Shown piece by piece: positions 17,256 to 26,767 of a stretch of 64,000 nt of DNA; positions within the stretch are counted from its first letter, which is position 1; each line of letters begins with the position of its first letter. The notes under the pieces are model-generated. The model made no database searches. It had not been told where the DNA came from and saw only the letters and a list, made by a program, of their open reading frames with translations. The stretch covers positions 124,001 to 188,000 of the forward strand of contig CANNER010000001.1 of the NCBI GenBank assembly GCA_947503715.1, written 5' to 3'. The translations under genes were made by a program, and so were the position numbers. Source of the stretch: an uncultured Caulobacterales bacterium. Lineage in GTDB: Bacteria > Pseudomonadota > Alphaproteobacteria > Caulobacterales > Maricaulaceae.

Positions 17256-19040
17256 ATGACTGAATGGATTGATCATACTTACGATGTTGTTGTTGTTGGC
17301 GCGGGTGGTTCCGGCCTTCGCGCGACACTCGGCGCGGCGCAGGCGGGTCTGAAGACGGCTTGTGTCACAAAGGTTTTCCCAACGCGCTCCCACACGGTCG
17401 CGGCGCAGGGCGGGATTGCCGCCTCGCTCGGCAATATGGGCAATGATGACTGGCGCTGGCACATGTATGACACGGTTAAGGGCTCTGACTGGCTCGGTGA
17501 CCAGGACTCCATCGAATATCTCTGCCGCGAAGCGCCCAAGGCGGTTTACGAGTTGGAGCATTGGGGGATGCCCTTCTCCCGCACGGATGAGGGCAAAATT
17601 TATCAGCGTCCCTTTGGCGGCATGATGCAGAATATGGGACAGGGTCCCGAAGCGCAGCGCACCTGCGCCGCCGCCGACCGGACCGGTCACGCCATGTTGC
17701 ACACACTCTATGGCCAAGCGCTCCGCAATGATGCCGAGTTCTTTATCGAATATTTCGCGCTCGATCTCATCATGGAAGACGGCGTGTGTCGCGGCATGAC
17801 GGCGTGGAAGCTGGACGATGGGACATTGCACCGTTTCCGCGCACAGACAGTGATTCTCGCGACGGGCGGTTATGGCCGCGTCTTCTTCTCCGCGACCTCC
17901 GCTCATACCTGTACGGGTGACGGGAATGCGATGGTGCTCCGCGCAGGTCTGCCTGTCCAGGATATGGAGTTTATTCAGTTCCACCCGACCGGTATTTACG
18001 GTGCGGGTTGCCTGATCACTGAGGGCTCACGCGGGGAGGGCGGTTACCTGACCAACTCCGAGGGTGAGCGGTTCATGGAACGCTATGCCCCATCCGCGAA
18101 AGACCTCGCCTCGCGCGATGTCGTCTCCCGCGCGATGACGATTGAAATTCGCGAAGGCCGCGGTGTTGGGCCGGAGAAGGATCATATCTATCTCCATCTC
18201 GACCATCTCGACCCGGCCGTCCTCGCCGAACGTCTGCCCGGTATTTCCGAGACCGCCAAGATTTTCGCGGGCGTTGACGTCACAAAAGAACCCATTCCCG
18301 TACTGCCGACCTGTCACTATAATATGGGCGGGATTCAGACGAATTATCACGGCGAAGTCGTGACCTTGAAAGACGGCGACCCGGATAGTGTTGTCCCCGG
18401 CCTGATGGCTGTCGGCGAAGCGGCCTGTGTCTCCGTTCACGGCGCGAACCGTTTGGGCTCAAACAGTCTCATCGACCTCGTTGTCTTTGGCCGCGCCGCC
18501 GGATTGCGCGTCGCGGAAACCTGCACGCCGAATCTGGAGCAAAAGCCACTCGCCGCCAATGCGGGCGAAGCCTCCATCACCCGTCTGGAGAAATTCCGGA
18601 ATGCCGAAGGTACAAAGAATACGGCGGCTATCCGTCTCGACCTCCAAAAAGCCATGCAAGCCCATTGTGCGGTCTTCCGGACAGAGGAAAGCCTCGCCGA
18701 AGGTGTCACGAAAGTCTCCGCCATTGCTGAAGACATGGCCAATATCTCCGTCTCGGACAAAACTATGGTCTGGAATACGGACTTGATGGAAGCGCTGGAA
18801 CTCGACAATCTCGTTGCCCAAGCCAGTGTCACCATCGCCTCCGCCGATAACCGCAAGGAAAGCCGCGGCGCCCATGCGCATGAGGACTATCCAGATCGGA
18901 TTGACGCGAAATGGATGAAACACACACTCGCTTGGTATGACGGCGAAAACAACGCCGTGAAAATCGACTACCGCCCGGTCCATGATTACACAATGACCGA
19001 CGGGATTGACTATATTGAGCCTAAGAAACGCGTTTATTAG
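17256..19040 (+). CDS. sdhA: Succinate dehydrogenase flavoprotein subunit
   Basis: 594 residues from the ATG at 17256 ([20 protein letters not shown]). FAD site: [20 protein letters not shown] and [16 protein letters not shown], the latter with the His that carries the covalent FAD. Substrate-site motifs: [38 protein letters not shown] and [14 protein letters not shown]. It oxidises succinate to fumarate in the TCA cycle and respiratory chain. In most relatives sdhB follows directly; here a terminator follows and sdhB is about 7.9 kb downstream. Confidence 0.97.
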   Translation: MTEWIDHTYDVVVVGAGGSGLRATLGAAQAGLKTACVTKVFPTRSHTVAAQGGIAASLGNMGNDDWRWHMYDTVKGSDWLGDQDSIEYLCREAPKAVYELEHWGMPFSRTDEGKIYQRPFGGMMQNMGQGPEAQRTCAAADRTGHAMLHTLYGQALRNDAEFFIEYFALDLIMEDGVCRGMTAWKLDDGTLHRFRAQTVILATGGYGRVFFSATSAHTCTGDGNAMVLRAGLPVQDMEFIQFHPTGIYGAGCLITEGSRGEGGYLTNSEGERFMERYAPSAKDLASRDVVSRAMTIEIREGRGVGPEKDHIYLHLDHLDPAVLAERLPGISETAKIFAGVDVTKEPIPVLPTCHYNMGGIQTNYHGEVVTLKDGDPDSVVPGLMAVGEAACVSVHGANRLGSNSLIDLVVFGRAAGLRVAETCTPNLEQKPLAANAGEASITRLEKFRNAEGTKNTAAIRLDLQKAMQAHCAVFRTEESLAEGVTKVSAIAEDMANISVSDKTMVWNTDLMEALELDNLVAQASVTIASADNRKESRGAHAHEDYPDRIDAKWMKHTLAWYDGENNAVKIDYRPVHDYTMTDGIDYIEPKKRVY

Positions 19041-19061
19041 GCTCCCACGTAATTGCTAAAT

Positions 19062-19090
19062 AAAAGGCCCCTTCATGGGGCTTTCTTTTT
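19062..19090 (+). terminator. Rho-independent terminator after sdhCDA
   Basis: AAGGCCCC pairs with GGGGCTTT (with a G-U wobble) around the loop TTCAT, followed by CTTTTT. It lies 22 bases after the sdhA stop and should end the sdhCDA transcript before the BlaI-type repressor gene. Confidence 0.85.
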
Positions 19091-19160
19091 GACTTATTAT
19101 CCAAGCCAAAGACTTTACGGGCACGTGAATGTGTTTCAGCTTAGGTCTAAAATAAATGGA

Positions 19161-19198
19161 TTGACTTATGGCGACACATGTCACCATATAGTGACATG
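19161..19198 (+). promoter_or_regulatory. Promoter and BlaI-type operator overlapping the repressor start codon
   Basis: A perfect inverted repeat, CATGTCAC-N6-GTGACATG (19177-19198), ends in the ATG (19196) that is the best start of the repressor gene. TTGACT at 19161 fits a -35 box, and CATATA (19185-19190), the centre of the palindrome, fits a -10 at 18-base spacing. That places the transcript start at about the ATG itself, so the message would be leaderless and the repressor would cover its own -10 box. The ACATGT core resembles known BlaI/MecI operators. Confidence 0.6.
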
Positions 19199-19573
19199 AA
19201 ACCGTCGCCGTCTGAACTCGTCATTCTAAAACATCTCTGGTCCCATGGGGCGCAGAGTGTTGGGGAGATCCATCGGGCGGTGAGTGAGGCGTTGGGCTGG
19301 TCGCGCTCGTCTTCTCGCAAGACGGTGGAGCGCATGGTGGAGAAGGGGTTGTTGAGCCAGCGGGAGCTGCACGGTCTGAACATATACAGCGCCAAGGCCA
19401 AGAAAATCCCGACCCTCGCGGCAATGATCCAAAATTTTGCATCGGACGTGTTAGGGCTGGACGGCCCGCTCCCTGTTTCAAACCTCGTGAAGAGCCAGCT
19501 GCTCTCAGCGGACGAACTCGCGGAATTGGACGCGGTTCTTAAAGCCGCCGCTAAAAAACAGGCGGGTAGTTAG
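19196..19573 (+). CDS. BlaI/MecI/CopY-family transcriptional repressor
   Basis: 125 residues from the ATG at 19196; an ATG at 19178 would add six residues but lies inside the operator. The winged-helix domain spans about 5-75 (PSPSELVILKHLWSHGAQSV, then SRSSSRKTVERMVEKGLLSQ), with a C-terminal dimer region of the BlaI type. In bla/mec systems the repressor is cut by an M56 membrane protease to switch genes on; here the adjoining gene encodes exactly such a protease. The stop codon abuts the next ATG with no gap. Probably autoregulated through the palindrome at its start. Confidence 0.88.
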   Translation: MKPSPSELVILKHLWSHGAQSVGEIHRAVSEALGWSRSSSRKTVERMVEKGLLSQRELHGLNIYSAKAKKIPTLAAMIQNFASDVLGLDGPLPVSNLVKSQLLSADELAELDAVLKAAAKKQAGS

Positions 19574-20992
19574 ATGGCATTGATCTGGAGTTTTCTGCTG
19601 GCGATGCTGTCTGTCAGCGGCGTGATTTGGGGGCTGAGTACTCTGTTCCGATTTGCAGATAAACGGGTCGAACAATGGCCGGCTCTCTGGTCTGTAGGTT
19701 TGAGCCTTTGTGTTGCGATTCCATTTTTGGGGCTGTTGCTCTTATTACTTCCTAATCCGGGCTCTTATGACGCTCTCGCAGTGTTCTCATTACATGAACC
19801 GCTTCAATCCATGGGACTTCTGTCCGACGAATCTCAAACCGGGGCGGGCGAGTTATATGTTTGGAATATGACCACCGTGATGAAGGGGGTCTGCGCTATT
19901 TATAGTCTGGGCGTTTTCTTATGCCTCATGAAACTTGCCATTGGACGATACCGCCTTCATGAAATTATTCATAAAGCCGACTGCGCTGATATTGCGGGTC
20001 AGGATGATGTACTGGTCTCGCCGCATGTTCAGTCACCCTTTGCGTGGACGCCCTTCGGCCAACCCAAACATTCCCGCATCATCGTGCCCGAAAGCTATCG
20101 CGGCGTGGTCAGCGAGGCGGACCTGCTGAATATTCTCATTCATGAACGCGCCCATATTACGCGACGGGATGATGAATCCGGCCTTGTCCTACGTGTCCTG
20201 CTTTGCCTCTGCTGGATGTCGCCCTTCGCGCATCGCCTCTTTGCACAGTGGAGTCAGGCGACCGAAATTCGTTGCGATATGGCGGTGACCGCCCATCGTG
20301 ACCCCGACATGCGGCGCGCTTATGCGGAAACTCTTTTGCAAGCGCTCCACATAGCGGCGGGCCGGGTACGGCAATACCCGGCCGCCTCCTTCTCAACCCA
20401 CCGTATAAGGAACGAAAAGATGAGAATTAGACATATTATGAATGGCACGCGACCGAGTTACAAGCGGGGGCGGGACCGCCTTCTGCTGGGATTGGCGGCG
20501 TCAATTGTTACCGGAGTTGGAATGCTGACGGTGTCAGAAACGGCAAGTGCCGACCCTTCGGCTAAAAAGGGCGACTGGAATTGGGTCTCGACCGATATGG
20601 TCTCAGGCCGCTTGACCGCCAGTTTCGGACAGAGCTTTGATCCTTTCAAAGACGGCGAAACACGCGATCATTATGGAATCGATATTGCCGCGCCCACCGG
20701 AACACCCATTTATGCACCGGCTGGTGGCACAATATTACACGCGACGACGCTCTATGACGGTAAGCCCAAATATGGCACGGTCGTCGTATTCGAAGCCGAA
20801 AACGGTATCGTGACCCTGTTCTCTCACTTAGAAGGCTTTAACGTAGAAGCCGGGCAACGCGTCTGGAAAGGGGATCAACTCGCCACAATTGGCAATACGG
20901 GAAAAAGCACAGGACCGCATGTTCATATTGAGACTTTTAAAAACGGCACACGCGTTGATCCTGCGATTGTCTGGGATATTCGCACCCCGTAA
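19574..20992 (+). CDS. Fusion of M56 (BlaR1-type) membrane protease and periplasmic M23 endopeptidase
   Basis: 472 residues. Hydrophobic helices lie near 1-25, 38-62 and 105-125, then a region with the zinc motif HERAH (190-194) and EIRCDMAV, as in the cytoplasmic BlaR1/MecR1 protease domain. A further helix at about 298-318 precedes a complete M23/LytM domain: His366 and Asp370 in HYGIDIAAPTGTPIYAP, His418 in FSHLEG, and His449/His451 in GPHVHIE, so the zinc and catalytic residues are all present. BlaR1 has a penicillin-binding sensor in this outer position. The layout suggests that wall peptide binding or cleavage outside signals inside to cut the adjacent repressor. M23/M56 fusions exist in databases; a defined function is not known to me. 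Confidence 0.85.
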   Translation: MALIWSFLLAMLSVSGVIWGLSTLFRFADKRVEQWPALWSVGLSLCVAIPFLGLLLLLLPNPGSYDALAVFSLHEPLQSMGLLSDESQTGAGELYVWNMTTVMKGVCAIYSLGVFLCLMKLAIGRYRLHEIIHKADCADIAGQDDVLVSPHVQSPFAWTPFGQPKHSRIIVPESYRGVVSEADLLNILIHERAHITRRDDESGLVLRVLLCLCWMSPFAHRLFAQWSQATEIRCDMAVTAHRDPDMRRAYAETLLQALHIAAGRVRQYPAASFSTHRIRNEKMRIRHIMNGTRPSYKRGRDRLLLGLAASIVTGVGMLTVSETASADPSAKKGDWNWVSTDMVSGRLTASFGQSFDPFKDGETRDHYGIDIAAPTGTPIYAPAGGTILHATTLYDGKPKYGTVVVFEAENGIVTLFSHLEGFNVEAGQRVWKGDQLATIGNTGKSTGPHVHIETFKNGTRVDPAIVWDIRTP

Positions 20993-21049
20993 TTTGTTTT
21001 CTGACTTACCCTATTGGACTCGGCCTTGGTCGGGTCCATTGTCGTTTAT

Positions 21050-22348
21050 ATGACCAACCTCTTCCAATCCGCAGGGCTTGAAGCCTCTGCTCCGACGCCT
21101 TTGGCAGAAGCCCTTCGTCCCCGAACATTAGAAGACGTCGTCGGACAATCGCATCTGATTGGGCCGGAGGGTCCGATTGGGCGGATGTTGGCGCAGTCGC
21201 GTTTGTCCTCCATGATCCTCTGGGGCCCGCCCGGCGTTGGGAAGACGACGATTGCGCGGCTGCTGGCCGACCGGGCGGAGTTGGAATTCGTACAACTCTC
21301 CGCCGTCTTTTCCGGCGTCGCGGATTTGCGCAAAGCGTTCGAGGCGGCGCGGGCGCGGCGGGAGAGCGGGCGCGGGACGCTCCTCTTTGTCGACGAAATT
21401 CACCGCTTCAACCGCGCGCAGCAGGACGGCTTTCTGCCTTATGTGGAAGAAGGCGTCGTGACGCTCGTCGGGGCGACGACGGAAAACCCGAGTTTTGAAC
21501 TGAATGGCGCTTTGCTCTCGCGGGCGCAGGTTTTTGTATTGAACCGATTGGATGCGGACGCGCTGGAGGGGTTGCTGGCAAGGGCGGAAGAGTACGTTGG
21601 CCGAGCTTTGCCCTTGGACGCGAGCGGGCGAGACACCCTGATCGGATTTGCGGATGGGGACGGGCGCTATCTCCTAACGCTCGCGGATGAAGTTTTTCTG
21701 GCCGAAGATGAGGTGTTGGATTCCGCAGGCGTTGCGGCGCTCTTGCAGAAACGTGCTCCGGCCTATGACAAATCGCGGGATGAGCATTACAATATCATCT
21801 CCGCCCTGCATAAATCCATGCGCGGCTCGGACCCCGACGCCGCGCTTTACTGGTATGCGCGGATGATAACAGGCGGGGAAGACCCACGCTATATCGCGCG
21901 GCGTCTGGTGCGGTTTGCGAGTGAGGATATTGGCCTCGCCGATCCGACAGCGTTGATGATCGCTTCAGAAGCGGCCCGCGCCTATGAACGGCTCGGCAGT
22001 CCGGAAGGCGATCTCGCGCTCGCCCATGCCGTCGTCCATATGGCAACCGCGCCAAAATCTGTGGCCGTCTATGCCGGATACAAAGCCGCGATGCGGGCCG
22101 CGAGATCCACAGGCAGTCTGCCGCCGCCCAAACACATCCTTAATGCGCCGACCAAGCTGATGAAAGATATCGGCTATGGCGACGGCTATGCCTATGACCC
22201 CAGCACTGAAACCGGGTTTTCAGGGCAAGATTATTTCCCAGACGGGATGGAGCGCGAGCAGTTCTATGCCCCTAAGGGCGATGGCCGTGAGCGCTCGATC
22301 AAGGACCGGTTGGAAATGTGGGCGAAGATGCGGGATGAAAATAAGTAA
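21050..22348 (+). CDS. rarA: Replication-associated recombination protein A (AAA+ ATPase)
   Basis: 432 residues from the ATG at 21050; a TTG at 21014 is less likely. It belongs to the RarA/MgsA/WRNIP1 family: LAEALRPRTLEDVVGQSHL, Walker A GPPGVGKTTIARLLA, Walker B LLFVDEIHRFNRAQQD, sensor-1 GATTENPSF, then the tetramerisation C-terminal domain with YWYARMITGGEDPRYIARRLVRFASEDIGLADP. It acts at stalled replication forks. It is 57 bases past the M56-M23 gene and does not look functionally linked. Confidence 0.95.
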   Translation: MTNLFQSAGLEASAPTPLAEALRPRTLEDVVGQSHLIGPEGPIGRMLAQSRLSSMILWGPPGVGKTTIARLLADRAELEFVQLSAVFSGVADLRKAFEAARARRESGRGTLLFVDEIHRFNRAQQDGFLPYVEEGVVTLVGATTENPSFELNGALLSRAQVFVLNRLDADALEGLLARAEEYVGRALPLDASGRDTLIGFADGDGRYLLTLADEVFLAEDEVLDSAGVAALLQKRAPAYDKSRDEHYNIISALHKSMRGSDPDAALYWYARMITGGEDPRYIARRLVRFASEDIGLADPTALMIASEAARAYERLGSPEGDLALAHAVVHMATAPKSVAVYAGYKAAMRAARSTGSLPPPKHILNAPTKLMKDIGYGDGYAYDPSTETGFSGQDYFPDGMEREQFYAPKGDGRERSIKDRLEMWAKMRDENK

Positions 22349-22386
22349 GGCAATTGCTTCCATATTGGACTTTGCTATCAAAATTC

Positions 22387-22875
22387 ATGTGTCGGTTTTT
22401 CTACGTTTTACCTTTTTTATTTTCCGGTCTTTTGCTTTCCGGCTGTGACATTAATTTCGGCTATTCCCCCGGAAGCTTGGAGGACATGGATAGGCCCAAA
22501 GTTATTGAGGGCCTGGCCCCGCTTCCTGAAGGTTATTATGATTATGCCTTGGAGACGACCAAACTCTTTTTTGTTGGTGGGCGGGAGGCCATTTCTGATC
22601 GGCTTCATCCGGTGCTGGACGCGGAACCGGATAGGATTTGGAAACTTTTAGACACATATGCATCAGATAAAGCCGAGTTTGATAAGGCTGAATATTTTGG
22701 TCACGGTTTTGGCGAGGATAAAGGTATTCAGTTTACAGTTGTTCAAATCAAAGTGCCCTTTGAAGGCGGGTATAATCTGGTCCAAATGACAATGCCGTCT
22801 AACGAAGAGTGCTGTCGTTTGGCTGGTATAAATGTTGAAGCCAAAATGATAAAAAGTTTTAGTCTAAGTAAGTGA
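22387..22875 (+). CDS. Predicted lipoprotein, unknown
   Basis: About 162 residues from the ATG at 22387 (MCRFFYVLPFLFSGLLLSGC), a signal peptide with lipobox LLSGC; the mature protein begins CDINFGYS. The body has no motif I recognise; a tandem Cys pair (NEECCRL) lies near the end. Its base composition is visibly richer in A/T than the flanking rarA and enoyl-CoA hydratase genes, which may mean recent acquisition or weak selection. Confidence 0.65.
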   Translation: MCRFFYVLPFLFSGLLLSGCDINFGYSPGSLEDMDRPKVIEGLAPLPEGYYDYALETTKLFFVGGREAISDRLHPVLDAEPDRIWKLLDTYASDKAEFDKAEYFGHGFGEDKGIQFTVVQIKVPFEGGYNLVQMTMPSNEECCRLAGINVEAKMIKSFSLSK

Positions 22876-22949
22876 AATTCGGTGAAAGTTTCTCCCATCA
22901 GTTTTGAACATGGCTTTGCATCCTTGCGGTAAACAGATTAGCCTTTGGC

Positions 22950-23786
22950 ATGACCGAATATTCCACAATTATCGTTACCCGCGATTCTGTAAATCCTGCC
23001 GTCGCGCTTCTGACGCTCAATCGTCCCGACTCGATGAACAGTTTCAACATGGAGATGTTCCGCGATTTGCAGGCCGCCTATAAAGATCTCGATGCGGATA
23101 ATTCTGTGCGCGTCATCGTCGTGACGGGAGCAGGACGCGCTTTTTGCGCAGGCGCGGATATTACCGAAGGCTTTGCGGGGCTGAGCGACGAGACCGTTCT
23201 CTCCATGCATGGCGACGTCGCGCGCGATGCGGGCGGTGAACTCGTGCTGGATATGTTCAAGGTCGACACGCCGATTATCGGCGCGATTAATGGCCACGCG
23301 GTCGGGATCGGCGCGACCATGACGATGGCGATGGATATTCGGATTTGCTCGGAAAAGACGAAATGGGCCTTTCCTTTTGCGCGGCGCGGGATCGTTTTTG
23401 ACGGCGCGTCCAGCTGGTTCCTGCCGCGTCTCGTCGGTTGGGCAAAAGCGAATGAGTGGATTTTGAAAGCCGACATCATCCCGCCCGAAGAAATGCACCG
23501 CGCAGGCTATGTCAGCGAAGTCCACGCGTCCGATGCCGTTCTGCCCCGCGCATTGGAACTGGCCCGTGAGATCGCGGCGAAATGTTCCCCGACCTCGACG
23601 GCGAATAATAAGCGATTGCTGCGCGATTCCATGGCGGGCTTTGGTCGGTTGGACGGTGCAGCCTTTGATGCGCATATTGCGGAAAGCCGTTTGCTGAATA
23701 AAGCCTTTGTCGGGCCGGATTGTGCGGAAGGCGTGCGGGCCTTTTTCGAAAAACGCGAACCCAACTTTCCGGACCGGTCCTCATGA
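22950..23786 (+). CDS. Enoyl-CoA hydratase/isomerase family protein
   Basis: 278 residues of crotonase fold. VALLTLNRPDSMNSFNMEM and GAGRAFCAGADITEG form the first half of the CoA/oxyanion site; NGHAVGIGATMTMAMDIRI contributes the second backbone NH. The usual catalytic Glu pair of hydratases is not obvious (the second region reads FPFARRGIVFDGASSWFLPRLVG), so isomerase or another crotonase activity is possible. It probably works in fatty-acid or amino-acid breakdown, feeding electrons to ETF and the ETF-QO encoded at 38.7 kb. Its stop overlaps the next start (ATGA). Confidence 0.88.
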   Translation: MTEYSTIIVTRDSVNPAVALLTLNRPDSMNSFNMEMFRDLQAAYKDLDADNSVRVIVVTGAGRAFCAGADITEGFAGLSDETVLSMHGDVARDAGGELVLDMFKVDTPIIGAINGHAVGIGATMTMAMDIRICSEKTKWAFPFARRGIVFDGASSWFLPRLVGWAKANEWILKADIIPPEEMHRAGYVSEVHASDAVLPRALELAREIAAKCSPTSTANNKRLLRDSMAGFGRLDGAAFDAHIAESRLLNKAFVGPDCAEGVRAFFEKREPNFPDRSS

Positions 23787-24052
23787 TAAAGAGTAACTTT
23801 GTTGAAAAATGGGAACGTCAGCGGGAGCGCGGTCGACTTGTCTATGCGCTTATCCACGGGTTGGTGATCGGGGGTTTTATCGCACTAATTTATACAGCTT
23901 TTAATGTCTTGGGCACTGAGATGCCCGATAATCTCACACCTCGAACGATTATCTTTTTCGCGATTGGTGGTTTCGCCTATGGCCTGATCCGCTTCAATAT
24001 TCGCGAGCGTTTTTACCGTTCCATGAAAGGACAGACTAATGACGGATCGTAG
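23783..24052 (+). CDS. Small membrane protein, unknown
   Basis: 89 residues from the ATG at 23783, which overlaps the hydratase TGA by four bases. Two hydrophobic segments (about 22-44 and 56-72) lie between a basic N-terminus (KWERQRERGR) and a basic C-terminal tail (RFNIRERFYRSMKG), predicting both ends in the cytoplasm. It overlaps the following DUF4197 gene by 14 bases, so it is part of a three-gene operon. No family recognised. Confidence 0.65.
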   Translation: MIKSNFVEKWERQRERGRLVYALIHGLVIGGFIALIYTAFNVLGTEMPDNLTPRTIIFFAIGGFAYGLIRFNIRERFYRSMKGQTNDGS

Positions 24053-24779
24053 AGCCTTTATTCTCGGGGCGGCGGCTTTCCCGCTCGTGGCCTGTGAAAC
24101 CTTTGACCCATCCGTTTTAGATGGTGTGTTGGGCGGACAAGACGGCGCTAATGGCTTATCCGCATTTGAGGCCGCGAACGGTATTCGTGCTGCATTGGAT
24201 AATGGCGTTGGGAATGCTCTGGCCAATTTGGGCATTCTGAACGGTTTTCTGGGCAATGACACAGTGCGTATTCCACTGCCGAAGATCTTGCGCGATGTGC
24301 AATCCTACCTTGCCCCTGTGGGTGCGGACGGCTTGCTCGTTGAATTGCAGACACAGCTCAATCGCGGCGCAGAGAAGGCTGCGCCTGCCGCGAAGAATAT
24401 CTTCCTCGACGCCGTACGCGGACTGACGATTACGGATGCATTCGATATTCTCCGTGGACCCGATAATGCCGCGACGGAATATTTGCGGGGTCGGACATCG
24501 ACGGGATTGGCGGAGCTGTTCTCGCCGATCATGGAAAACGCGCTGAACGGGACGGGCGCGTTAAAGCTCGTGGATGATGTGTCGTCGCAGTTAAACAGTG
24601 TGCCATTTGCGCCAAATCTCGGGGCGGATGCACGTCGGGACTTGGTGGATCACGGGGTTGATTATGGCCTGCGCGGCGTCTTCCACTTTATCGGTGAGGA
24701 AGAAAAAGCGATCCGTGCCAATCCCGCCAAACGTACATCCGAGATATTGCGTCGCGTTTTTGGGGCGTATGACGCCTGA
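24039..24779 (+). CDS. DUF4197 family lipoprotein
   Basis: 246 residues. The N-terminus MTDRRAFILGAAAFPLVAC combines a basic start, a hydrophobic stretch and a lipobox (LVAC, Cys19), so it is likely a lipoprotein. The pattern AANGIRAALDNGVGNALANLG, then FLGNDTVRIPLPKILRDVQSYL and a terminal helical domain with RANPAKRTSEILRRVFG match DUF4197, a periplasmic family of unknown role found widely in proteobacteria. AAAGGACAG at 24026-24034 is the ribosome site. Confidence 0.82.
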   Translation: MTDRRAFILGAAAFPLVACETFDPSVLDGVLGGQDGANGLSAFEAANGIRAALDNGVGNALANLGILNGFLGNDTVRIPLPKILRDVQSYLAPVGADGLLVELQTQLNRGAEKAAPAAKNIFLDAVRGLTITDAFDILRGPDNAATEYLRGRTSTGLAELFSPIMENALNGTGALKLVDDVSSQLNSVPFAPNLGADARRDLVDHGVDYGLRGVFHFIGEEEKAIRANPAKRTSEILRRVFGAYDA

Positions 24780-24906
24780 ATGTAGGGCAAACTGAAGTTT
24801 TTTCGTGTTTAAGACATTTTTAACTTTCACATTCATCCTGTGTATGGTTCCAATAATGTAAGCAATCCAAGCGCCCCGCTAAAAAAGAGATTGCAAGAGG
24901 ATCTAT

Positions 24907-25218
24907 ATGCGCCCCAACACGCCGCGGCCCATTGAAGGCTGCCTGGAAGATATGATTTCCCGTCACATGGCCACGCCCGGCCACATCGCGGAAAGGCAAC
25001 CCCGCGCTGATTTCGTTATGTCGGGAATTCGCGCTGCGAGTGCCGCCAGTCCCATGACCCGGCAGAAAATTCTATCCGATTTGGCTGATGTGATTGACTG
25101 TGACGCTAAAGATTTAGATTTCTTATTCGCAGAATTTGAAATGCCCATTTCGAAAGCTGCCAATTACGAAGTCATGGTGCCGGATTTCCAGCGCGAGCTT
25201 TTGGCCGTTGCCGAATAG
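24907..25218 (+). CDS. Conserved-looking small cytoplasmic protein, unknown
   Basis: 103 residues with AGAGGATC just upstream of the ATG. The protein is soluble and mainly helical, with an acidic second half (DLADVIDCDAKDLDFLFAEF) and no membrane or signal segment. It is monocistronic, with 127 bases before and about 100 after. Good frame and ribosome site support it; I recognise no family. Confidence 0.6.
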   Translation: MRPNTPRPIEGCLEDMISRHMATPGHIAERQPRADFVMSGIRAASAASPMTRQKILSDLADVIDCDAKDLDFLFAEFEMPISKAANYEVMVPDFQRELLAVAE

Positions 25219-25327
25219 ATATTTGCATAGGTCTTAGAATCGTCTCGGCAGGGACACGCTCTCTGCGTAATCCAGCCGCAATCTAAAGACATCTCCCGTC
25301 CTGAATTTAGGACGATTGGAGATGGGT

Positions 25328-26767
25328 ATGACCCAAGAGATAGAACAGAACCAAAGACAGGATAATGTGCTGGCCCGATTTCGGGGGTCAGCGGGGTTGA
25401 AGCTCATTCTTATCTGCTTCCTTGTTTTACTGATGGGCATACCCGCCATGTTTATCGGCGCGATCAGTTATGAGCGCTCTTCTTACGCCGATCAGGTGTT
25501 TCGTGAAGTCAGTGAGCGTTATGGCGGTGAACAAACATTGGTCGGTCCCATTCTCTCGGTGCCCTATCAAATCCCCAGTCGAAATAATCAGCCCGCGGAG
25601 ACGGGCCATTACATCCTCTTTCCGGATCAAGGCCGTGTCGATTTCACGTCGATTGATGTCGAGACGAAGCAGCAATCCCTTTACAAAGTTCCGGTCTATA
25701 ACGCGAGCGGGACCATGGAGGCTGAGTTCTCCAACGTTTTATCACGTTTGACGGCCAGCGGTTTGGACTTGGATTTGACGCGGGCAAAATTGCTCGTCTC
25801 CGTCTCTGATGTACGCGGATTGAAGTCGGATGTTTCGATGATGGGTCCGGATGGTCAGCGCCTGAATTTTGAACCGGCGCAATTTAACGGGGTCACAACA
25901 CCCGCTATCCCGCCTGTTACAGAAACCGCCCTGAACGGATCAATCCGTGTCATCAGTCCCGCCGTCCCGGGGTCTAATTATCGGGGCATGCCGCGTTTTG
26001 GGAACTGGCTCTCTGCGGATATCGGCGAGTGGGTCGAAACGGACGTTCCGTTTGAGGTTTCAACAGATCTAAGCCTATCGGGCGCGCAATCGCTCTCGGT
26101 TCTGCCTTTCGCGAAATCCACCCGTGTAGATATGGCATCAAACTGGGCGGATCCCGGATTTCAGGGGGAGTTCACACCCCTCTCGCGTGATATAGGCGAG
26201 TCCGGATTTTCCGCCAATTGGACATTGCCTTATCTTTCGCGCGGCGTTGCGGGTGAGGGACGGGCGCATATCATTTTAAACAGGCTGGCCCAGAATCAGG
26301 TCCGCGTGAAATTCGTCAATACGGATAATCCCTATCAGACCGTCAATCGTGCCTTGAAATATTCCATCCTATTTATCGGGATGGTCTTTCTCGCCTATTT
26401 CTTGTTTGAGGTCATTGTGGGCGTGCGTGTCCATCCCGCGCAATATATTTTGATTGGATTGGCGCAGGCGATTTTCTACCTTCTTCTTCTGGCGTTCTCT
26501 GAACGACTCGGATTTTCGCCAGCTTTCGCTATCGCCTCCACCCTGACTGTGATGATCACATCCGGCTATGCGGGCGCCGTTTTTGGTGGACGGGATTATA
26601 TTTGGAAAGCGGGCGCCGTTTTTGCGACCGTATATGGCCTCCTCTTCGTCCTTATGAAGATCGAGGATTTCGCCCTAATGATCGGCGCGTTAGCCAGTTT
26701 CATCGCGATTGCAGCGACCATGTATCTGACCCGCAATACGGATTGGTATGGCGCGCAACGTCAGTAA
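25328..26767 (+). CDS. creD: CreD family inner-membrane protein
   Basis: About 479 residues from the ATG at 25328 (GGAG six bases upstream); an ATG at 25322 and a TTG at 25316 are alternatives. An N-terminal helix (GLKLILICFLVLLMGIPAMF) is followed by RSSYADQVFREVSERYGGEQTLVGPILSVPY, the CreD signature, then a large periplasmic domain (about 65-330) and a cluster of helices from about 345 on. In E. coli CreD is in the CreBC regulon and affects envelope integrity and beta-lactam tolerance. No creBC two-component genes are next to it, so regulation is unknown. Confidence 0.9.
   Translation: MTQEIEQNQRQDNVLARFRGSAGLKLILICFLVLLMGIPAMFIGAISYERSSYADQVFREVSERYGGEQTLVGPILSVPYQIPSRNNQPAETGHYILFPDQGRVDFTSIDVETKQQSLYKVPVYNASGTMEAEFSNVLSRLTASGLDLDLTRAKLLVSVSDVRGLKSDVSMMGPDGQRLNFEPAQFNGVTTPAIPPVTETALNGSIRVISPAVPGSNYRGMPRFGNWLSADIGEWVETDVPFEVSTDLSLSGAQSLSVLPFAKSTRVDMASNWADPGFQGEFTPLSRDIGESGFSANWTLPYLSRGVAGEGRAHIILNRLAQNQVRVKFVNTDNPYQTVNRALKYSILFIGMVFLAYFLFEVIVGVRVHPAQYILIGLAQAIFYLLLLAFSERLGFSPAFAIASTLTVMITSGYAGAVFGGRDYIWKAGAVFATVYGLLFVLMKIEDFALMIGALASFIAIAATMYLTRNTDWYGAQRQ

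Noticed and set aside
17229-17984. 251-residue antisense frame over sdhA
   Set aside because: Mirror of sdhA codons; no start signal or family likeness.
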